Assembly: GCF_016806125.1 (NCBI RefSeq)
Contig: NZ_CP047167.1
Coordinates: forward strand, 1 to 64,000
DNA from: Ponticoccus alexandrii
Lineage (GTDB): Bacteria > Pseudomonadota > Alphaproteobacteria > Rhodobacterales > Rhodobacteraceae
Direction of reading: 5' to 3'
DNA length: 64,000 nucleotides
Part shown: one piece after another, positions 1-8,564 of the stretch
How the letters are laid out: the number at the start of each line of letters is the position of its first letter
How positions within the stretch are numbered: position 1 is the first letter of the stretch
The notes under the pieces: model-generated
Told to the model about the DNA's origin: nothing
What the model saw: only the letters and a program-made list of their open reading frames with translations
Database searches by the model: none
Program-made: the position numbers and the translations under genes

Positions 1-120
1 CTAGCTCAAATCTCGACCCGCTTCAGATCGCGTTCGCTCATAAGCACCAATCCCAAGGTCCACTCCAATCCTGTCAGCAACAGGGGGAGTGTGACACTTC
101 TGATTTACAGATGTGGGACA
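1..120 (-). mobile_element. Remnant of an ISNCY-type insertion sequence (5' end of transposase plus terminal repeat)
   Basis: On the minus strand a start codon at 41 opens a peptide reading MSERDLKRVEI before a stop at 6-8. This resembles the first residues of ISNCY-family transposases as I remember them. The stop looks like the product of a lost base, because the next frame continues with LS. The bases near 90-120 (TGTGACACTTCTG followed by GATGTGGGACA) resemble the terminal repeat of such elements, so the element probably ends near 120. It runs off the left edge, so size and integrity are unknown. Identification is from memory and tentative. Confidence 0.4.
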
Positions 121-179
121 GTCTAGCTTTGCGGCTACATCTTCTCCGCGCATAATGCGTTTTATGTTAATAATTTACA

Positions 180-211
180 ACACCAGGCACGCCGATACCT
201 GTGCCTGGTGT
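180..211 (-). terminator. Rho-independent terminator of the HisD-like gene
   Basis: A perfect 11-bp inverted repeat (ACACCAGGCAC, pairing with GTGCCTGGTGT, 10-nt loop) lies just past the stop codon of the HisD-like gene. Read on the minus strand it is followed by an A/T-rich run (TTGTAAATTATTAA). This is the arrangement expected of an intrinsic terminator ending the minus-strand catabolic unit. Confidence 0.8.
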
Positions 212-219
212 TGGCGGCA

Positions 220-1526
220 CTATTCTGCTGCGGTGCCGAAGGCGATATTGCGGCCGCCGTAGCGGCGGACCCGCAGATTCGCCTGTTCGGCATGGCCGAC
301 GAACCCCTCGAGAAGGCATAGGCGCGAGCAATATTCGCCGATCTCAACCGCCGCCGCATCGCTGGTGATCTTCTGATAGCTGTGGGTCTTTAGGAATTTG
401 CCGACCCAGAGCCCGCCGGTATAGCGCCCGGCCTTGCGCGTGGGCAGGGTGTGGTTCGTGCCGATCACCTTGTCGCCATTGGCCACATTGGTGCGCGGGC
501 CGAGGAACAGCGCACCGTAGCTTGTCATGTTGCGATGGAACCAGTCGTCCCGCTCGGTCATCACCTGCACATGCTCCGAGCTGAGATCCTCGGACACCGC
601 AAGCATTTCATCGTAGCTGTCGCACAGGATGATTTCGCCGTAATCGCGCCAGCTTGCGCGGGCTGTTTCCTCTGTCGGCAGGATTGCAAGGATACGCTCG
701 ATCTCGGCCAGGGTCAGTTCGGCCAACTCGCGGGAGTTCGTCACGAGCACCGCCGGCGAGTTGAAGCCGTGTTCGGCCTGTCCAAGCAGGTCGGTGGCGC
801 ATACTTCGGCGTCTACGGTGTCATCCGCGATGACCATGGTTTCGGTCGGGCCGGCGAACAGGTCGATGCCGACCCGGCCGTAAAGCTGGCGCTTGGCTTC
901 GGCGACGAAGGCATTGCCGGGGCCGACCAGCATGTCGACGGCGGAAATGCTCGGGGTGCCGAGCGCCATGGCGCCCACCGCCTGAATGCCGCCTAGCACG
1001 AGGATCTCGTGCGCACCGGCCATGTGCATGGCCGCGATAACCGCCGCGTTGGGCTTGCCCTGAACGGCGGGGTCGCAGCTACGATGCGCGGCACGCCCGC
1101 AACCGCTGCGGTCAGCACCGACATATGCGCCGAGGCGACCATAGGGAATTTCCCGCCCGGCACGTAGCAGCCCACCGATTGCACCGGGATGTTGCGGTGG
1201 CCCAGCACCACGCCGGGCAGGGTCTCGACCTCGATATCCTGCATCGAGGCGCGCTGCGCCTCGGCGAAGCGGCGCACTTGGGCCTGCGCAAAGCGGATGT
1301 CGTGCAGGTCGCTTTCGGGAACCGTCGCGATCAGCGCGTCGATCTCGTCTTGGCTCAGCCGGAAGCTTTCGGGCGCGTAGCCGTCGAATTTCTGCGACAG
1401 CTCGCGGACGGCGTGGTCTCCGGTCTTCTCGATCTCGGAGAGGGCCGCGGACACGATGTCGCGGACCTTCGTGTCCTCTTCCGCCCGGTCGGTCTCGGGC
1501 TTGCCCAGCTTAAGATAGGTGATCAT
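220..1526 (-). pseudogene. HisD/HpsN-family NAD-dependent polyol dehydrogenase, frameshifted
   Basis: This is a histidinol-dehydrogenase-fold enzyme, closer to the sulfopropanediol dehydrogenase HpsN branch than to true HisD. Such enzymes oxidise an alcohol carbon in two steps with NAD and zinc. The start ATG at 1526 follows a strong AGGAGG ribosome site; an upstream in-frame extension is not needed. Visible landmarks are [25 protein letters not shown] (zinc-binding Gln and His), [12 protein letters not shown] (Asp) and the C-terminal [10 protein letters not shown] (His), so all expected zinc ligands are present. About residue 155 the frame breaks: near 1062 one G is missing on the plus strand (expected CTGGAA, seen CTGAA), and the rest of the protein continues in another frame from about 1029 to 220. 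This is either recent inactivation or an assembly error. There are no other his genes nearby, so a role in histidine synthesis is unlikely. The neighbouring ABC transporter, GMC oxidoreductase and aldehyde dehydrogenase point to catabolism of a small polyol or sulfonated polyol; the substrate is not shown. Confidence 0.85.
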
Positions 1527-1543
1527 CTGCGCTCCTCCTGCTT

Positions 1544-1597
1544 TGCATCCGAAGCCGGGCGGGACTCGGCAGCCCTGTGCCCGCGGCTTCGGATGCA
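1544..1597 (-). promoter_or_regulatory. Leader hairpin in front of the HisD-like gene
   Basis: A perfect 14-bp inverted repeat (TGCATCCGAAGCCG and its complement) with a 26-nt loop occupies the leader between the lacI stop and the HisD-like start. On the transcript it ends a few bases before the AGGAGG ribosome site. It could protect a processed mRNA end, act as an attenuator or modulate ribosome access. A similar hairpin-then-ribosome-site layout precedes the ABC ATPase gene. Confidence 0.55.
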
Positions 1598-1670
1598 GGC
1601 TAGGGGATCGCCCAAGGTGGCGCAATAATTTTTGATCAATGATAGAAAAATTTCGTGAAATAATTTCTTT

Positions 1671-2681
1671 CTAACCGCTGGCGCGTTCAATCAGCCGCCC
1701 GGGCACGGTACGCACCGATCCCCGCGCGGTGCGCCCGTCGATCCGGCTTTCCACCATGTCGACCGCTTCGCGGACCATGGCGCGTATGGGCTGGCGGAAA
1801 GTGGTCAGCCGGTAGGATTGCCAAGCGGCCATGGGAATGTCGTCAAAGCCCACGATGCTAATGTCATCGGGGATGGACAGCCCGGCGCGCATCGCCGCAT
1901 CAATCGCCGCAAGCGCCATTATGTCATTGGCGCAAAACATGGAATCCGGGCGCCTTGTAGGGTCGGCAAGGGCTTCGCTTACCGCGCTGAAGGCGATGTC
2001 GTATTGAAAGCCGCCGGACAGTTCGACATGCACGGGACGACCCGCATCCTCCATAACCTCGCGGAATCCGCGCCAGCGCTCCATATGGGTCGAGGTGTCG
2101 CGCATCCCGCCCAGAAAGCCGATCCGCTGACGGCCCGAGGTGATCAGCCGCTGCCCGATCAGCCGCGCGCCTCTGAAATTGTCGCAACAGACCGCGTTGA
2201 CGTTCTGGTCCGGCTGGGTGCGGTTGATCATGATCACGGGCAGGCCGCGACGTTCACACATGCCAGCCAGCTGCGATGACATGGTGGCCGAAGTGATGAT
2301 CACGCCCTCGGCCTTGTAATCGAGAACCTGTTGCAGCACTGAGTCGATGCCGCGATCAGCGGGGGCGACATGCAGGATAAGTCGCCTGCCGCGCTCCATG
2401 ACCTCGTTACTCAGCTCTTCCAGAACGCTGGGATAAAACGGGTTCGACAGGTCTCCGGCGATCAGCGCAATGGTGCCGCTGTCCGTTTTGGTTGTGAGCT
2501 GCTCGCCGGGAATCTGGTAATTCATCTCGCGGGCGACCTTGAGGATCTTCTGCCGGGTCTCTTCCGCCACAGGAGAGCCGGGCCGAAAGGCCCGCGACAC
2601 TGCGGAAACCGAGGTGCCGACGCGGGCGGCGACATCCTTGGCGGTGGTCTTGCGGGGTTTGTCAGGTGAATTTGCACGCAT
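1671..2681 (-). CDS. LacI-family transcriptional regulator
   Basis: The protein has 336 residues, a normal length for LacI-type repressors. Residues about 11-60 form the helix-turn-helix and hinge (TAKDVAARVGTSVSAVSRAF), followed by a periplasmic-binding-protein-like sensor domain (GTIALIAGDLSNPFYP, MFCANDIMALAAIDAA, DDISIVGFDDIPMAAW). It should bind a palindromic operator and respond to a sugar or polyol, presumably the ligand of the nearby ribose-type transporter. The start ATG at 2681 touches a 23-bp palindrome that also contains the GGAGGT sequence 17 nt upstream of the start, so autoregulation by operator binding or by mRNA folding is plausible. It lies between the gntR-type gene and the HisD-like gene on the same strand. 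It appears intact, unlike both of those neighbours. Confidence 0.92.
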   Translation of the reverse strand: MRANSPDKPRKTTAKDVAARVGTSVSAVSRAFRPGSPVAEETRQKILKVAREMNYQIPGEQLTTKTDSGTIALIAGDLSNPFYPSVLEELSNEVMERGRRLILHVAPADRGIDSVLQQVLDYKAEGVIITSATMSSQLAGMCERRGLPVIMINRTQPDQNVNAVCCDNFRGARLIGQRLITSGRQRIGFLGGMRDTSTHMERWRGFREVMEDAGRPVHVELSGGFQYDIAFSAVSEALADPTRRPDSMFCANDIMALAAIDAAMRAGLSIPDDISIVGFDDIPMAAWQSYRLTTFRQPIRAMVREAVDMVESRIDGRTARGSVRTVPGRLIERASG

Positions 2682-2704
2682 GGAGGTGAAAATATTTCAC
2701 CTCC
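2682..2704. promoter_or_regulatory. 23-bp palindrome at the lacI-type start (candidate operator)
   Basis: Ten-base arms (GGAGGTGAAA and TTTCACCTCC) flank a 3-bp centre and end directly at the start codon. The 15-bp core GTGAAAATATTTCAC has weaker relatives at 1655-1669 (GTGAAATAATTTCTT, upstream of the HisD-like gene) and 7144-7158 (ACAAAATAATTTCAT, upstream of the transporter operon), each matching the core or each other at 11 of 15 positions by eye. In mRNA the arms can pair and hide the GGAGGT ribosome site. Confidence 0.5.
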
Positions 2705-2720
2705 GCGCCAATTGCAATCC

Positions 2721-3435
2721 TCAGTCGCCTGCGAGCGCCGCCCCAACTGCGCCGCTACTCTGGGTGCGGTACCAATCGGCGGTCTTCTGAAGGTCGGCGG
2801 TCAGGGCGCGGCTGACCCGGTCGGCGTTTTCATTGAGCAGGCCGCGTATGATCTCTTCGTGCAGTTCGGTGGCGACGCCGAAATGCCGCTCGCCGCCGGA
2901 AAACGCGAACAGCGCGGCGGCAAGATAAGGGCCGCAGCGCAGCCAGAGCAGCTCGATCATGTCCATGAGGACCGTCGAGGCCCCTGCCCTGTAAAGCGTG
3001 AAATGAAAGGCCTGGTTGGATTGCAGCGCGCCGCGCTTGTCATGCTCTTCGAGCTGCGCGCGCATGCGTCCGTTCAGCGCCATTAGGCTGCGCAGGGAAT
3101 CCGCGTCGATCCGCCCGCAGGCACTGCGGGCGGCAAAGGTCTCGAGATAGAGCCGCAGTTCGACCAACTCGTTTAGCTCGTCGGGGCTGAGCAGCGGCAC
3201 GGTGAACGCCCGGTTCGAGCTTTGGGTGATCGCCTTCTCTGCGACCAGCCGGCGCACCGCTTCGCGCACGGGCATGTGACTGGTCCACCATCGCTTCGGA
3301 GAGCGCGCCCAGTGTCAGGGTCTCGCCGGCGTGGAAATCGCCCTGTTGGAGCTTCTGGCGAAGCGTTTCATAGACCCTTTGATGAAGGGCCTGAGGCTCT
3401 GCTGATCGATCCTGTCCCGGTCTGGTGCGCGTCAT
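2721..3435 (-). pseudogene. GntR-family (FadR type) regulator, frameshifted
   Basis: The N-terminal part (ALHQRVYETLRQKLQQGDF, LTLGALSEAMV) is a GntR winged helix. The C-terminal part (MPVREAVRRLVAEKAI followed by an all-helical FCD domain with NELVELRLYLETFAARSA) is the FadR-type effector domain. The halves are in different frames: one extra base at about 3285 (GTGGACCAGT where GTGACCAGT would keep frame as VTSHMPVREAV) breaks the recognition helix. Whole length would be about 237 residues, typical for the family. With the frame corrected the protein would be complete, so either the inactivation is recent or one base was miscalled. It is followed after 39 bp by the lacI-type gene, giving this cluster two regulators of different families. 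Confidence 0.82.
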
Positions 3436-3464
3436 TCGTTCTGGCCTTTCGCTGGTCGGCTCGG

Positions 3465-3492
3465 GCGCCGGCCCGTTTCTCCGGGCCGGCGC
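3465..3492 (-). terminator. GC-rich hairpin between the GMC oxidoreductase and gntR-type genes
   Basis: Perfect 11-bp arms (GCGCCGGCCCG and its complement) around a 6-nt loop fall in the 144-bp gap between the GMC gene and the gntR-type start. There is no T-run after it on the minus strand, so it may be a processing or attenuation hairpin rather than a full terminator. Confidence 0.4.
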
Positions 3493-3579
3493 GTTGGCTC
3501 ATTGCAATATGGCCGACAGGGTCTGCGCGAGAAGGGATTGCCGGCCGGCGCGAGTCGGACCGGCGGCCTTTCTCTGCCG

Positions 3580-5211
3580 TCAGGCCGGCTCCGCCACTTT
3601 TTCCACCCGCGCGGCGGGCGCGGCGCCAAGGATCATGTCCGACGCCTTTTCCGCGATCATGATCGTGGGCGCGTTGGTATTGCCCGTGACCAGCGTCGGC
3701 ATGACAGAGGCATCCACCACGCGAAGGCCGTCAATTCCGTGAACCCTGAGCTGGTCGTCCACCACCGACATTGCGTCCGATCCCATCTTGCAGGTGCCGA
3801 CTGGATGATAGATCGATTCCGCCCGTTCCCGAATGTAATTGTCGATCTCGGTATCGCTGCGCACCTGCGCGCCCGGAGCGTATTCCGAGCCGCGATAAGG
3901 ATCGAACGCCTTCTGCGCAACGATGTCCCGGCTGATGCGGATGCCCTCGCGCATGATGCGCAGGTCGTCCGGGTCTTCGAGGTAGCGCGGGTCGATCAGC
4001 GGATGCCGGGTCGGATCGGTCGAGGCGATGCGGATCGAACCTCGGCTGCGCGGGCGTGCGATGTTGAAATAAGGCATGAACCCGTGTTCGGGGATGATGT
4101 TGCGCCCGTGATCGTCATACATGATCATGATGAAGTGGTATTGCAGCTCGGGGGCGACGGCCTCGGGGCGGGTCTTGACGAAGGCCAGCGCTTCGATCCC
4201 GTGATATGCGGCGGGGCCGGTGCCGGACATCATGTAGCGCCCGAGCGCGATGGCCGAGCGCAGCGGATTCACCATCGGCAGAAGCGAAATCGGCTTGCTT
4301 GAGCGGTTCTTCAAGCCAAGCGCAAGGTGATCCTGAAGGTTCTCGCCGACGCCGGGCAGATCAGCCTGCACGTCGATCCCGAGGCCTTGCAGGTGGTCCG
4401 GCTCGCCGATGCCCGACAGTTGCAGAAGCTGCGGCGAGTTGATGGCGCCGCCCGACAGGATGACCTCGCGGTCGGCGCGCAGGGTCTTGCGGGTGCCGGC
4501 CTGAAGGTATTCCACGCCGACCGCCCTGCCCTTTTCCACGATCACCCGCGAGGCCAGCGCTCCGGTGATGACGGTCAGGTTGCTGCGGTTCCTGACCGGA
4601 TGCAGATATGCCTGCGACACGCTCGAACGGCGGTTGCTGCCATCGCTGACATCGACGGTGCTGTCGCAGGGACCGAAGCCCTCCTGCTGCGCGCCGTTAA
4701 AATCGCCGCTGCGCGGATAGCCTGCCTGCACGCCGGCCTCGACAAAGGCCTTTGCCAGCGGATGCACGACCCCGTGCCGGCTGGTTCGCAGCGGGCCGTC
4801 GCCGCCATGAAAGGCGTCCTCGCCATGTTCCCAGCTTTCCGAGCGGCGGAAATAGGGCAGCACGTCCTGGTAGGACCAGCCGCGATTGCCCATCTGCGCC
4901 CAGCCGTCATAATCGCTGGCCGCGCCACGGATGAAGATCATCCCATTGACGCAACTGCACCCGCCCAGGACCCGGGCGCGGGGCCAGAACATCTTGCGGT
5001 TCTGCATGTTCGGCTGAGGCACCGTGTGATAACCCCAGTCGATCTGGCCGGTCTTCATGAGCTGGAAATATCCGGCGGGCATGTGGATGAAGACGCTCTT
5101 GTCCCAGCCGCCTGCCTCGAGCAGGGTCACGTTGACGGAAGGGTCCGCACTCAGGCGGTTGGCCAGCACGCAGCCGGCCGAGCCGCCGCCGACGATGATG
5201 TAATCTGTCAT
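3580..5211 (-). CDS. GMC-family FAD-dependent alcohol/choline-type dehydrogenase
   Basis: The protein has 543 residues. It starts with an ADP-binding fold, MTDYIIVGGGSAGCVLANRL, has the GMC signature region around GGCSCVNGMIFIRG and GGAINSPQLLQLSGIG, and ends with the catalytic His/Asn region (YHPVGTCKMG ... NTNAPTIMIAEKASDMI). Enzymes of this type oxidise primary alcohols, including choline and polyethylene glycols, and feed electrons to the respiratory chain or oxygen. The start ATG at 5211 has an upstream GGAGAA. It sits 69 bp after the aldehyde dehydrogenase on the same strand, which suggests an alcohol to aldehyde to acid sequence. The resemblance to BetA is only at family level: no betI or betT is visible, so I do not name it betA. 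Confidence 0.9.
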   Translation of the reverse strand: MTDYIIVGGGSAGCVLANRLSADPSVNVTLLEAGGWDKSVFIHMPAGYFQLMKTGQIDWGYHTVPQPNMQNRKMFWPRARVLGGCSCVNGMIFIRGAASDYDGWAQMGNRGWSYQDVLPYFRRSESWEHGEDAFHGGDGPLRTSRHGVVHPLAKAFVEAGVQAGYPRSGDFNGAQQEGFGPCDSTVDVSDGSNRRSSVSQAYLHPVRNRSNLTVITGALASRVIVEKGRAVGVEYLQAGTRKTLRADREVILSGGAINSPQLLQLSGIGEPDHLQGLGIDVQADLPGVGENLQDHLALGLKNRSSKPISLLPMVNPLRSAIALGRYMMSGTGPAAYHGIEALAFVKTRPEAVAPELQYHFIMIMYDDHGRNIIPEHGFMPYFNIARPRSRGSIRIASTDPTRHPLIDPRYLEDPDDLRIMREGIRISRDIVAQKAFDPYRGSEYAPGAQVRSDTEIDNYIRERAESIYHPVGTCKMGSDAMSVVDDQLRVHGIDGLRVVDASVMPTLVTGNTNAPTIMIAEKASDMILGAAPAARVEKVAEPA

Positions 5212-5280
5212 GTCATTCTCCGGGCATCCGCGCAGCCGGTCCCGCCCCTGTCCGGGGCGGGGGTGCGCGATGTGCTTGCG

Positions 5281-6777
5281 TCACAGGTTGGCGGCAACGG
5301 TTTTGACCTGCGTGTAAAGCTCGATCGCTTCGTAGCCCATTTCACGCCCGAAACCCGACTGCTTGTAGCCGCCGAAGGGCAGCGCCACGTCATTGGGCAG
5401 GTGCGAGTTGATCCAGACCGTGCCGGCCTTGATCTTGCGGGCAAGCTGGTGCGCGGTGCCGATGTCGCGGGTCCAGACGCTCGCGCCCAGCCCGTATTCA
5501 GTATCGTTCGCCATTGCCGCGAGCTGGTCGAGATCCTCGTCATCGAAGGGTGTGGCGCAGACCACGGGGCCGAAGATCTCTTCGCGCATGATGCGCATGG
5601 AATCGGTGGTGTTGGCAAAGACCGTGGGCTTGACGAAATAACCCTCGTTGCCCCAGCGCTCGCCGCCGGTGACAAGCTCTGCCCCCTCCGAGACGCCGGA
5701 TTCGAGATAGCCGTTCACCTTCTGGAACTGCTCGTCCGAGATCAGCGGCCCGAGGGTGGTGTCGGGCAGAAGGCCCGGCCCGATCTGCGCCTTCTCTGCC
5801 TCGCGCGCGAGCCCGTCCATCAGCTTGTCGAAGATCTTGCGGTGGGCAAAGATCCGCGAGCTTGCGGTGCAGCACTGGCCGGAGTTGAAGAAAATGCCGT
5901 TGGCAATGCCCGCCGCCGTCAGGTCGAGATCTGCGTCGGGGAAGACCATCGCCGGGGATTTTCCGCCAAGCTCGAGGCTGACCTTCTTGAGATCGGGTGC
6001 GGCGTTGCGCATGATCAGACGGCCGACCTCGGTCGAGCCGGTGAAGGCGATCTTGTCGACGCCCTTGTGCTCGACAAGCGCGGCCCCGACGCGACCGTCG
6101 CCGGTCAGGATATTTACCACCCCGTCGGGAATGCCCGCCTCCTGAATCAGCTCTCCGAGGCGCAGCGCACCAAGCGGGGTCTGCTCGGCGGGTTTGAGCA
6201 CCACGGTGCAGCCCGCGGCCAGCGCAGGGGCAAGCTTCCAGACCGCCATCATGATCGGGAAGTTCCAGGGCACTATCTGCCCGCAGACGCCCACCGGCTC
6301 GCGCATCGTGTAGCAATGCCAGTTGCCGGGAAGCGACGTGGGAATCGCACTGCCCATGATCTTGGTCGACCAGCCGGCCATGTAGCGCAGCAGCTCTACC
6401 GAGAAGGTCAGGTCGAACTGGCGGGCGTAGGATACGGGCTTGCCGCAGTCCAGCGCCTCGATCTCGGCCAGCTCGTCGGCGTGCTGTTCAATCAGGTCGG
6501 CCAGTCTCCACACGGCCTTGCCGCGATCCACCGGGGTCATCCGTGCCCAGGCTCCGGTTTCAAAGGCGTCGCGGGCGGCCCTGACCGCAGCGTCCACCTC
6601 GGGCGCGCCGGCTTCGGCGGCCTGGGCGATCTGCCGCCCGTCGGCGGGGTTGAAGACGTCGAAGCGCGCGCCGGACTGTGGCGCGACCCACTTGCCATTG
6701 ATCAGCAGTTTGTGCTCGCGCCGGACAAAGGCGGCGAGCCGCTCGGACATCGGCGGTTTGGTGACTGCGATATTCAT
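5281..6777 (-). CDS. NAD(P)-dependent aldehyde dehydrogenase
   Basis: The protein has 498 residues from an ATG at 6777, chosen because a GGGAGGA ribosome site stands just upstream; the longer open frame to 6966 has an unrelated N-terminus. It has the family landmarks: the PWNFPIMMAVWKLAPALAAG loop, FTGSTEVGR nucleotide-binding motif, catalytic Glu in ELGGKSPAMVF, and catalytic Cys in FFNSGQCCTASSRIF. It would oxidise the aldehyde produced by one of the adjacent dehydrogenases. It is the first gene of the minus-strand unit and faces the transporter operon across a 577-bp AT-rich divergent region. It resembles betaine-aldehyde and gamma-aminobutyraldehyde dehydrogenases, but the substrate cannot be told from sequence. 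Confidence 0.92.
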   Translation of the reverse strand: MNIAVTKPPMSERLAAFVRREHKLLINGKWVAPQSGARFDVFNPADGRQIAQAAEAGAPEVDAAVRAARDAFETGAWARMTPVDRGKAVWRLADLIEQHADELAEIEALDCGKPVSYARQFDLTFSVELLRYMAGWSTKIMGSAIPTSLPGNWHCYTMREPVGVCGQIVPWNFPIMMAVWKLAPALAAGCTVVLKPAEQTPLGALRLGELIQEAGIPDGVVNILTGDGRVGAALVEHKGVDKIAFTGSTEVGRLIMRNAAPDLKKVSLELGGKSPAMVFPDADLDLTAAGIANGIFFNSGQCCTASSRIFAHRKIFDKLMDGLAREAEKAQIGPGLLPDTTLGPLISDEQFQKVNGYLESGVSEGAELVTGGERWGNEGYFVKPTVFANTTDSMRIMREEIFGPVVCATPFDDEDLDQLAAMANDTEYGLGASVWTRDIGTAHQLARKIKAGTVWINSHLPNDVALPFGGYKQSGFGREMGYEAIELYTQVKTVAANL

Positions 6778-7354
6778 GATTCCTCCCGAAATGCGTGTGC
6801 CGATACAGGCGTTTCCCGACCTTCCCATCGGCGGCGGAAGGCCGTCAGTCACCCGGATGCCGAAGAGGTCTTCGACAGGGGCGGTGCGCGGCTTCCTCTT
6901 GCCCTGCGGCGCCCGTCCGAATGGCTGGTTGAGGGCGAGACTAGGCGCCGGATTCGCATCTGTCAATCATATGATCAATCACTGCAATAATTGCAGCTTG
7001 ACGCGAGCTGGTTTATCTTATGATTTTTTAAGCCGATGTAGAAATCTACATATGATTTTGAAATTAAACAATAAACTTAGTATTATCCGTTCTGATTTCT
7101 AGTGATCTCACTTCAAAACTACCATGATAAGAAGTGATATTTTACAAAATAATTTCATTTTTAGGTTGACAGAGACCGCTTGAATCGCAGAGCCTCCAGT
7201 CCTGACAGAAAGAGGTTCCGGGCACCGTTTCCCGGCCGCGCCGGGGCGACGAGAGGAGCGTTTCCCGGTTTAACCACGGCACTTTCCGTCGCGTTCAGGC
7301 CCCTGATCCGGGGCAGGTGGATTGCCCGTTGCGGGCACCAAGGGAGGACAAGCT
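6778..7354. promoter_or_regulatory. Divergent control region between aldehyde dehydrogenase and transporter operon
   Basis: This 577-bp gap is markedly AT-rich around 7000-7165, unlike its surroundings, and contains no convincing gene. It carries several short inverted repeats: ATCATATGAT at 6967-6976, CTGCAATAATTGCAG at 6982-6996 (7-bp arms), ATGTAGAAATCTACAT at 7036-7051 (7-bp arms), and the 7144-7158 sequence related to the palindrome at the lacI-type start. These are candidate operators for the LacI and GntR-type regulators controlling both directions. TTGACA at 7166-7171 could be a -35 element, but I see no good -10 at the right distance. Confidence 0.55.
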
Positions 7355-8470
7355 ATGAACACGAAAACCACGCAGACAGGTGCCGTGCCCGGCGCGCAGC
7401 GCAGTCTCGGACGCCGGGGCTTTCTTGGCGCCTCGGCGGCCGCCGCCGGTCTTGCGGCGGCAGGGCCACTCGCGGCGCAGCGCACGCCGCTTCTGGGCTT
7501 CAGCAACAAGAGCCTCGATTTCTATTTCTTTCGCATCCTCGAAGAGGCCGCAAAGCGTGCCGCCGAGGAAAACGGCTGGGATTTCCGTGCCGTGAACGCC
7601 AGTTTCGACAGCACAACCCAGCTTCAGCAATGGGATTCGCTTCTGCTTCAGCAGCCCGTCGCCGTGATCGGGGCGACCGTGGACAGCCAGGCAATGACAA
7701 GCGCAGTGCGCAAGGCCAACCAGCGCAAGATTCCGACCGGGATGGTCGACAGCCTGTCCGCCGGCGGCAAAGTCGACATCTCCGTCGCCTTCGACAACTA
7801 TCAGGGCGGGGTGATGGCGGCGAACGCGGTGATCGACCGACTGCGAGCCAAGTATGACGGGCAGGCGCGCGGCGTCGTACTGAACTGCTACGGCTCGCTC
7901 AAGAGCGACGCCTGGCGCGCGCGCAAGGAAGGCTGGGACGCCACCTTCGCCGAATATCCCGACATCACCGTGCTCAACCGCCCGACCGAGGGGCTTTTGC
8001 CGAACATGCTCAGCGTGACCACGAATACGCTGGCCGAATACCCCGATCTGGACGCGGTACACGCGCCCAGCGACACGCCCGCGCGCGGCGTCGTCACTGC
8101 GCTGCGCCAGCAGGGCAAATGGCACAAGGTCGGAGACGAGAACCACGTGATCTTCGTGACCATCGACGGCGAGCCGGTTGGACTCGAATGGATCCGCGAT
8201 GGCTACATGGATGTGGACATCTCGCAGGATCCCATCGCCTACAGCCAGATCACCGTCGAAATGCTGACGAAATACGCCATCGAAGGCACCACCGTGCCGC
8301 TTGGGGAGTATCGCAACGACAAGTATTTCTGGGAAAGCGGCGAGATCGTGCAAGGTGAGACCGGCCCGCGCCTGATCATCCCGCCCTTCGAGATCACCCC
8401 CGAGAACGCTTCGGACCCGCGTCATTGGTCCAATGTCGCGGTGAACGACTGGGGCATCCCCTACACTTGA
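7355..8470 (+). CDS. Ribose-type ABC transporter substrate-binding protein (Tat signal)
   Basis: The protein has 371 residues. ATG at 7355 follows an AGGGAGGA ribosome site. The N-terminus has a twin-arginine signal (RRGFLGASAAAAGLAAAGPL), so export is probably by Tat with cleavage after the LAAQ region. The mature part is a Peripla_BP_4/RbsB-like fold (LLGFSNKSLDFYFFRILEEA, PVAVIGATVDSQAM, HAPSDTPARGVVTAL). It captures the ligand in the periplasm for the ATPase and permease encoded next. A large stem-loop follows the stop codon, typical of operons in which the binding protein is needed in excess. The ligand is unknown; the operon enzymes suggest a polyol-like compound. Confidence 0.88.
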   Translation: MNTKTTQTGAVPGAQRSLGRRGFLGASAAAAGLAAAGPLAAQRTPLLGFSNKSLDFYFFRILEEAAKRAAEENGWDFRAVNASFDSTTQLQQWDSLLLQQPVAVIGATVDSQAMTSAVRKANQRKIPTGMVDSLSAGGKVDISVAFDNYQGGVMAANAVIDRLRAKYDGQARGVVLNCYGSLKSDAWRARKEGWDATFAEYPDITVLNRPTEGLLPNMLSVTTNTLAEYPDLDAVHAPSDTPARGVVTALRQQGKWHKVGDENHVIFVTIDGEPVGLEWIRDGYMDVDISQDPIAYSQITVEMLTKYAIEGTTVPLGEYRNDKYFWESGEIVQGETGPRLIIPPFEITPENASDPRHWSNVAVNDWGIPYT

Positions 8471-8485
8471 TCCCTTCGGGCATTG

Positions 8486-8526
8486 CCGCCGGGGCCTGCA
8501 CGCGTCTGGCGTGCAGGCCCCGGCGG
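8486..8526 (+). promoter_or_regulatory. Very stable stem-loop between binding-protein and ATPase genes
   Basis: Eighteen-base perfect arms (CCGCCGGGGCCTGCACGC and its complement) enclose a 5-nt loop GTCTG. There is no following T-run, so it is unlikely to stop transcription fully. Placed directly after the binding-protein stop it probably protects the upstream mRNA 3' end and raises its level over the ATPase and permease, as known for other binding-protein operons. Confidence 0.75.
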
Positions 8527-8564
8527 TCATGGGGCGCGGACCCCCGCAAGCAGGAGGAGCGGAG

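Noticed and set aside
220-1526. Calling the HisD-like gene histidinol dehydrogenase of histidine synthesis
   Set aside because: No his genes nearby, catabolic context, and sequence closer to the HpsN-type branch.
3580-6777. Reading the GMC and aldehyde dehydrogenase genes as betA-betB for choline to betaine conversion
   Set aside because: No betI, betC or choline transporter is present, and the ribose-type ABC system and HpsN-like enzyme suggest another substrate.
4327-6990. Long open frame (about 880 codons) on the plus strand opposite the aldehyde dehydrogenase and GMC genes
   Set aside because: It is the antisense shadow of high-GC genes. The opposite strand has clear catalytic motifs and ribosome sites, while this frame has no recognisable domain.
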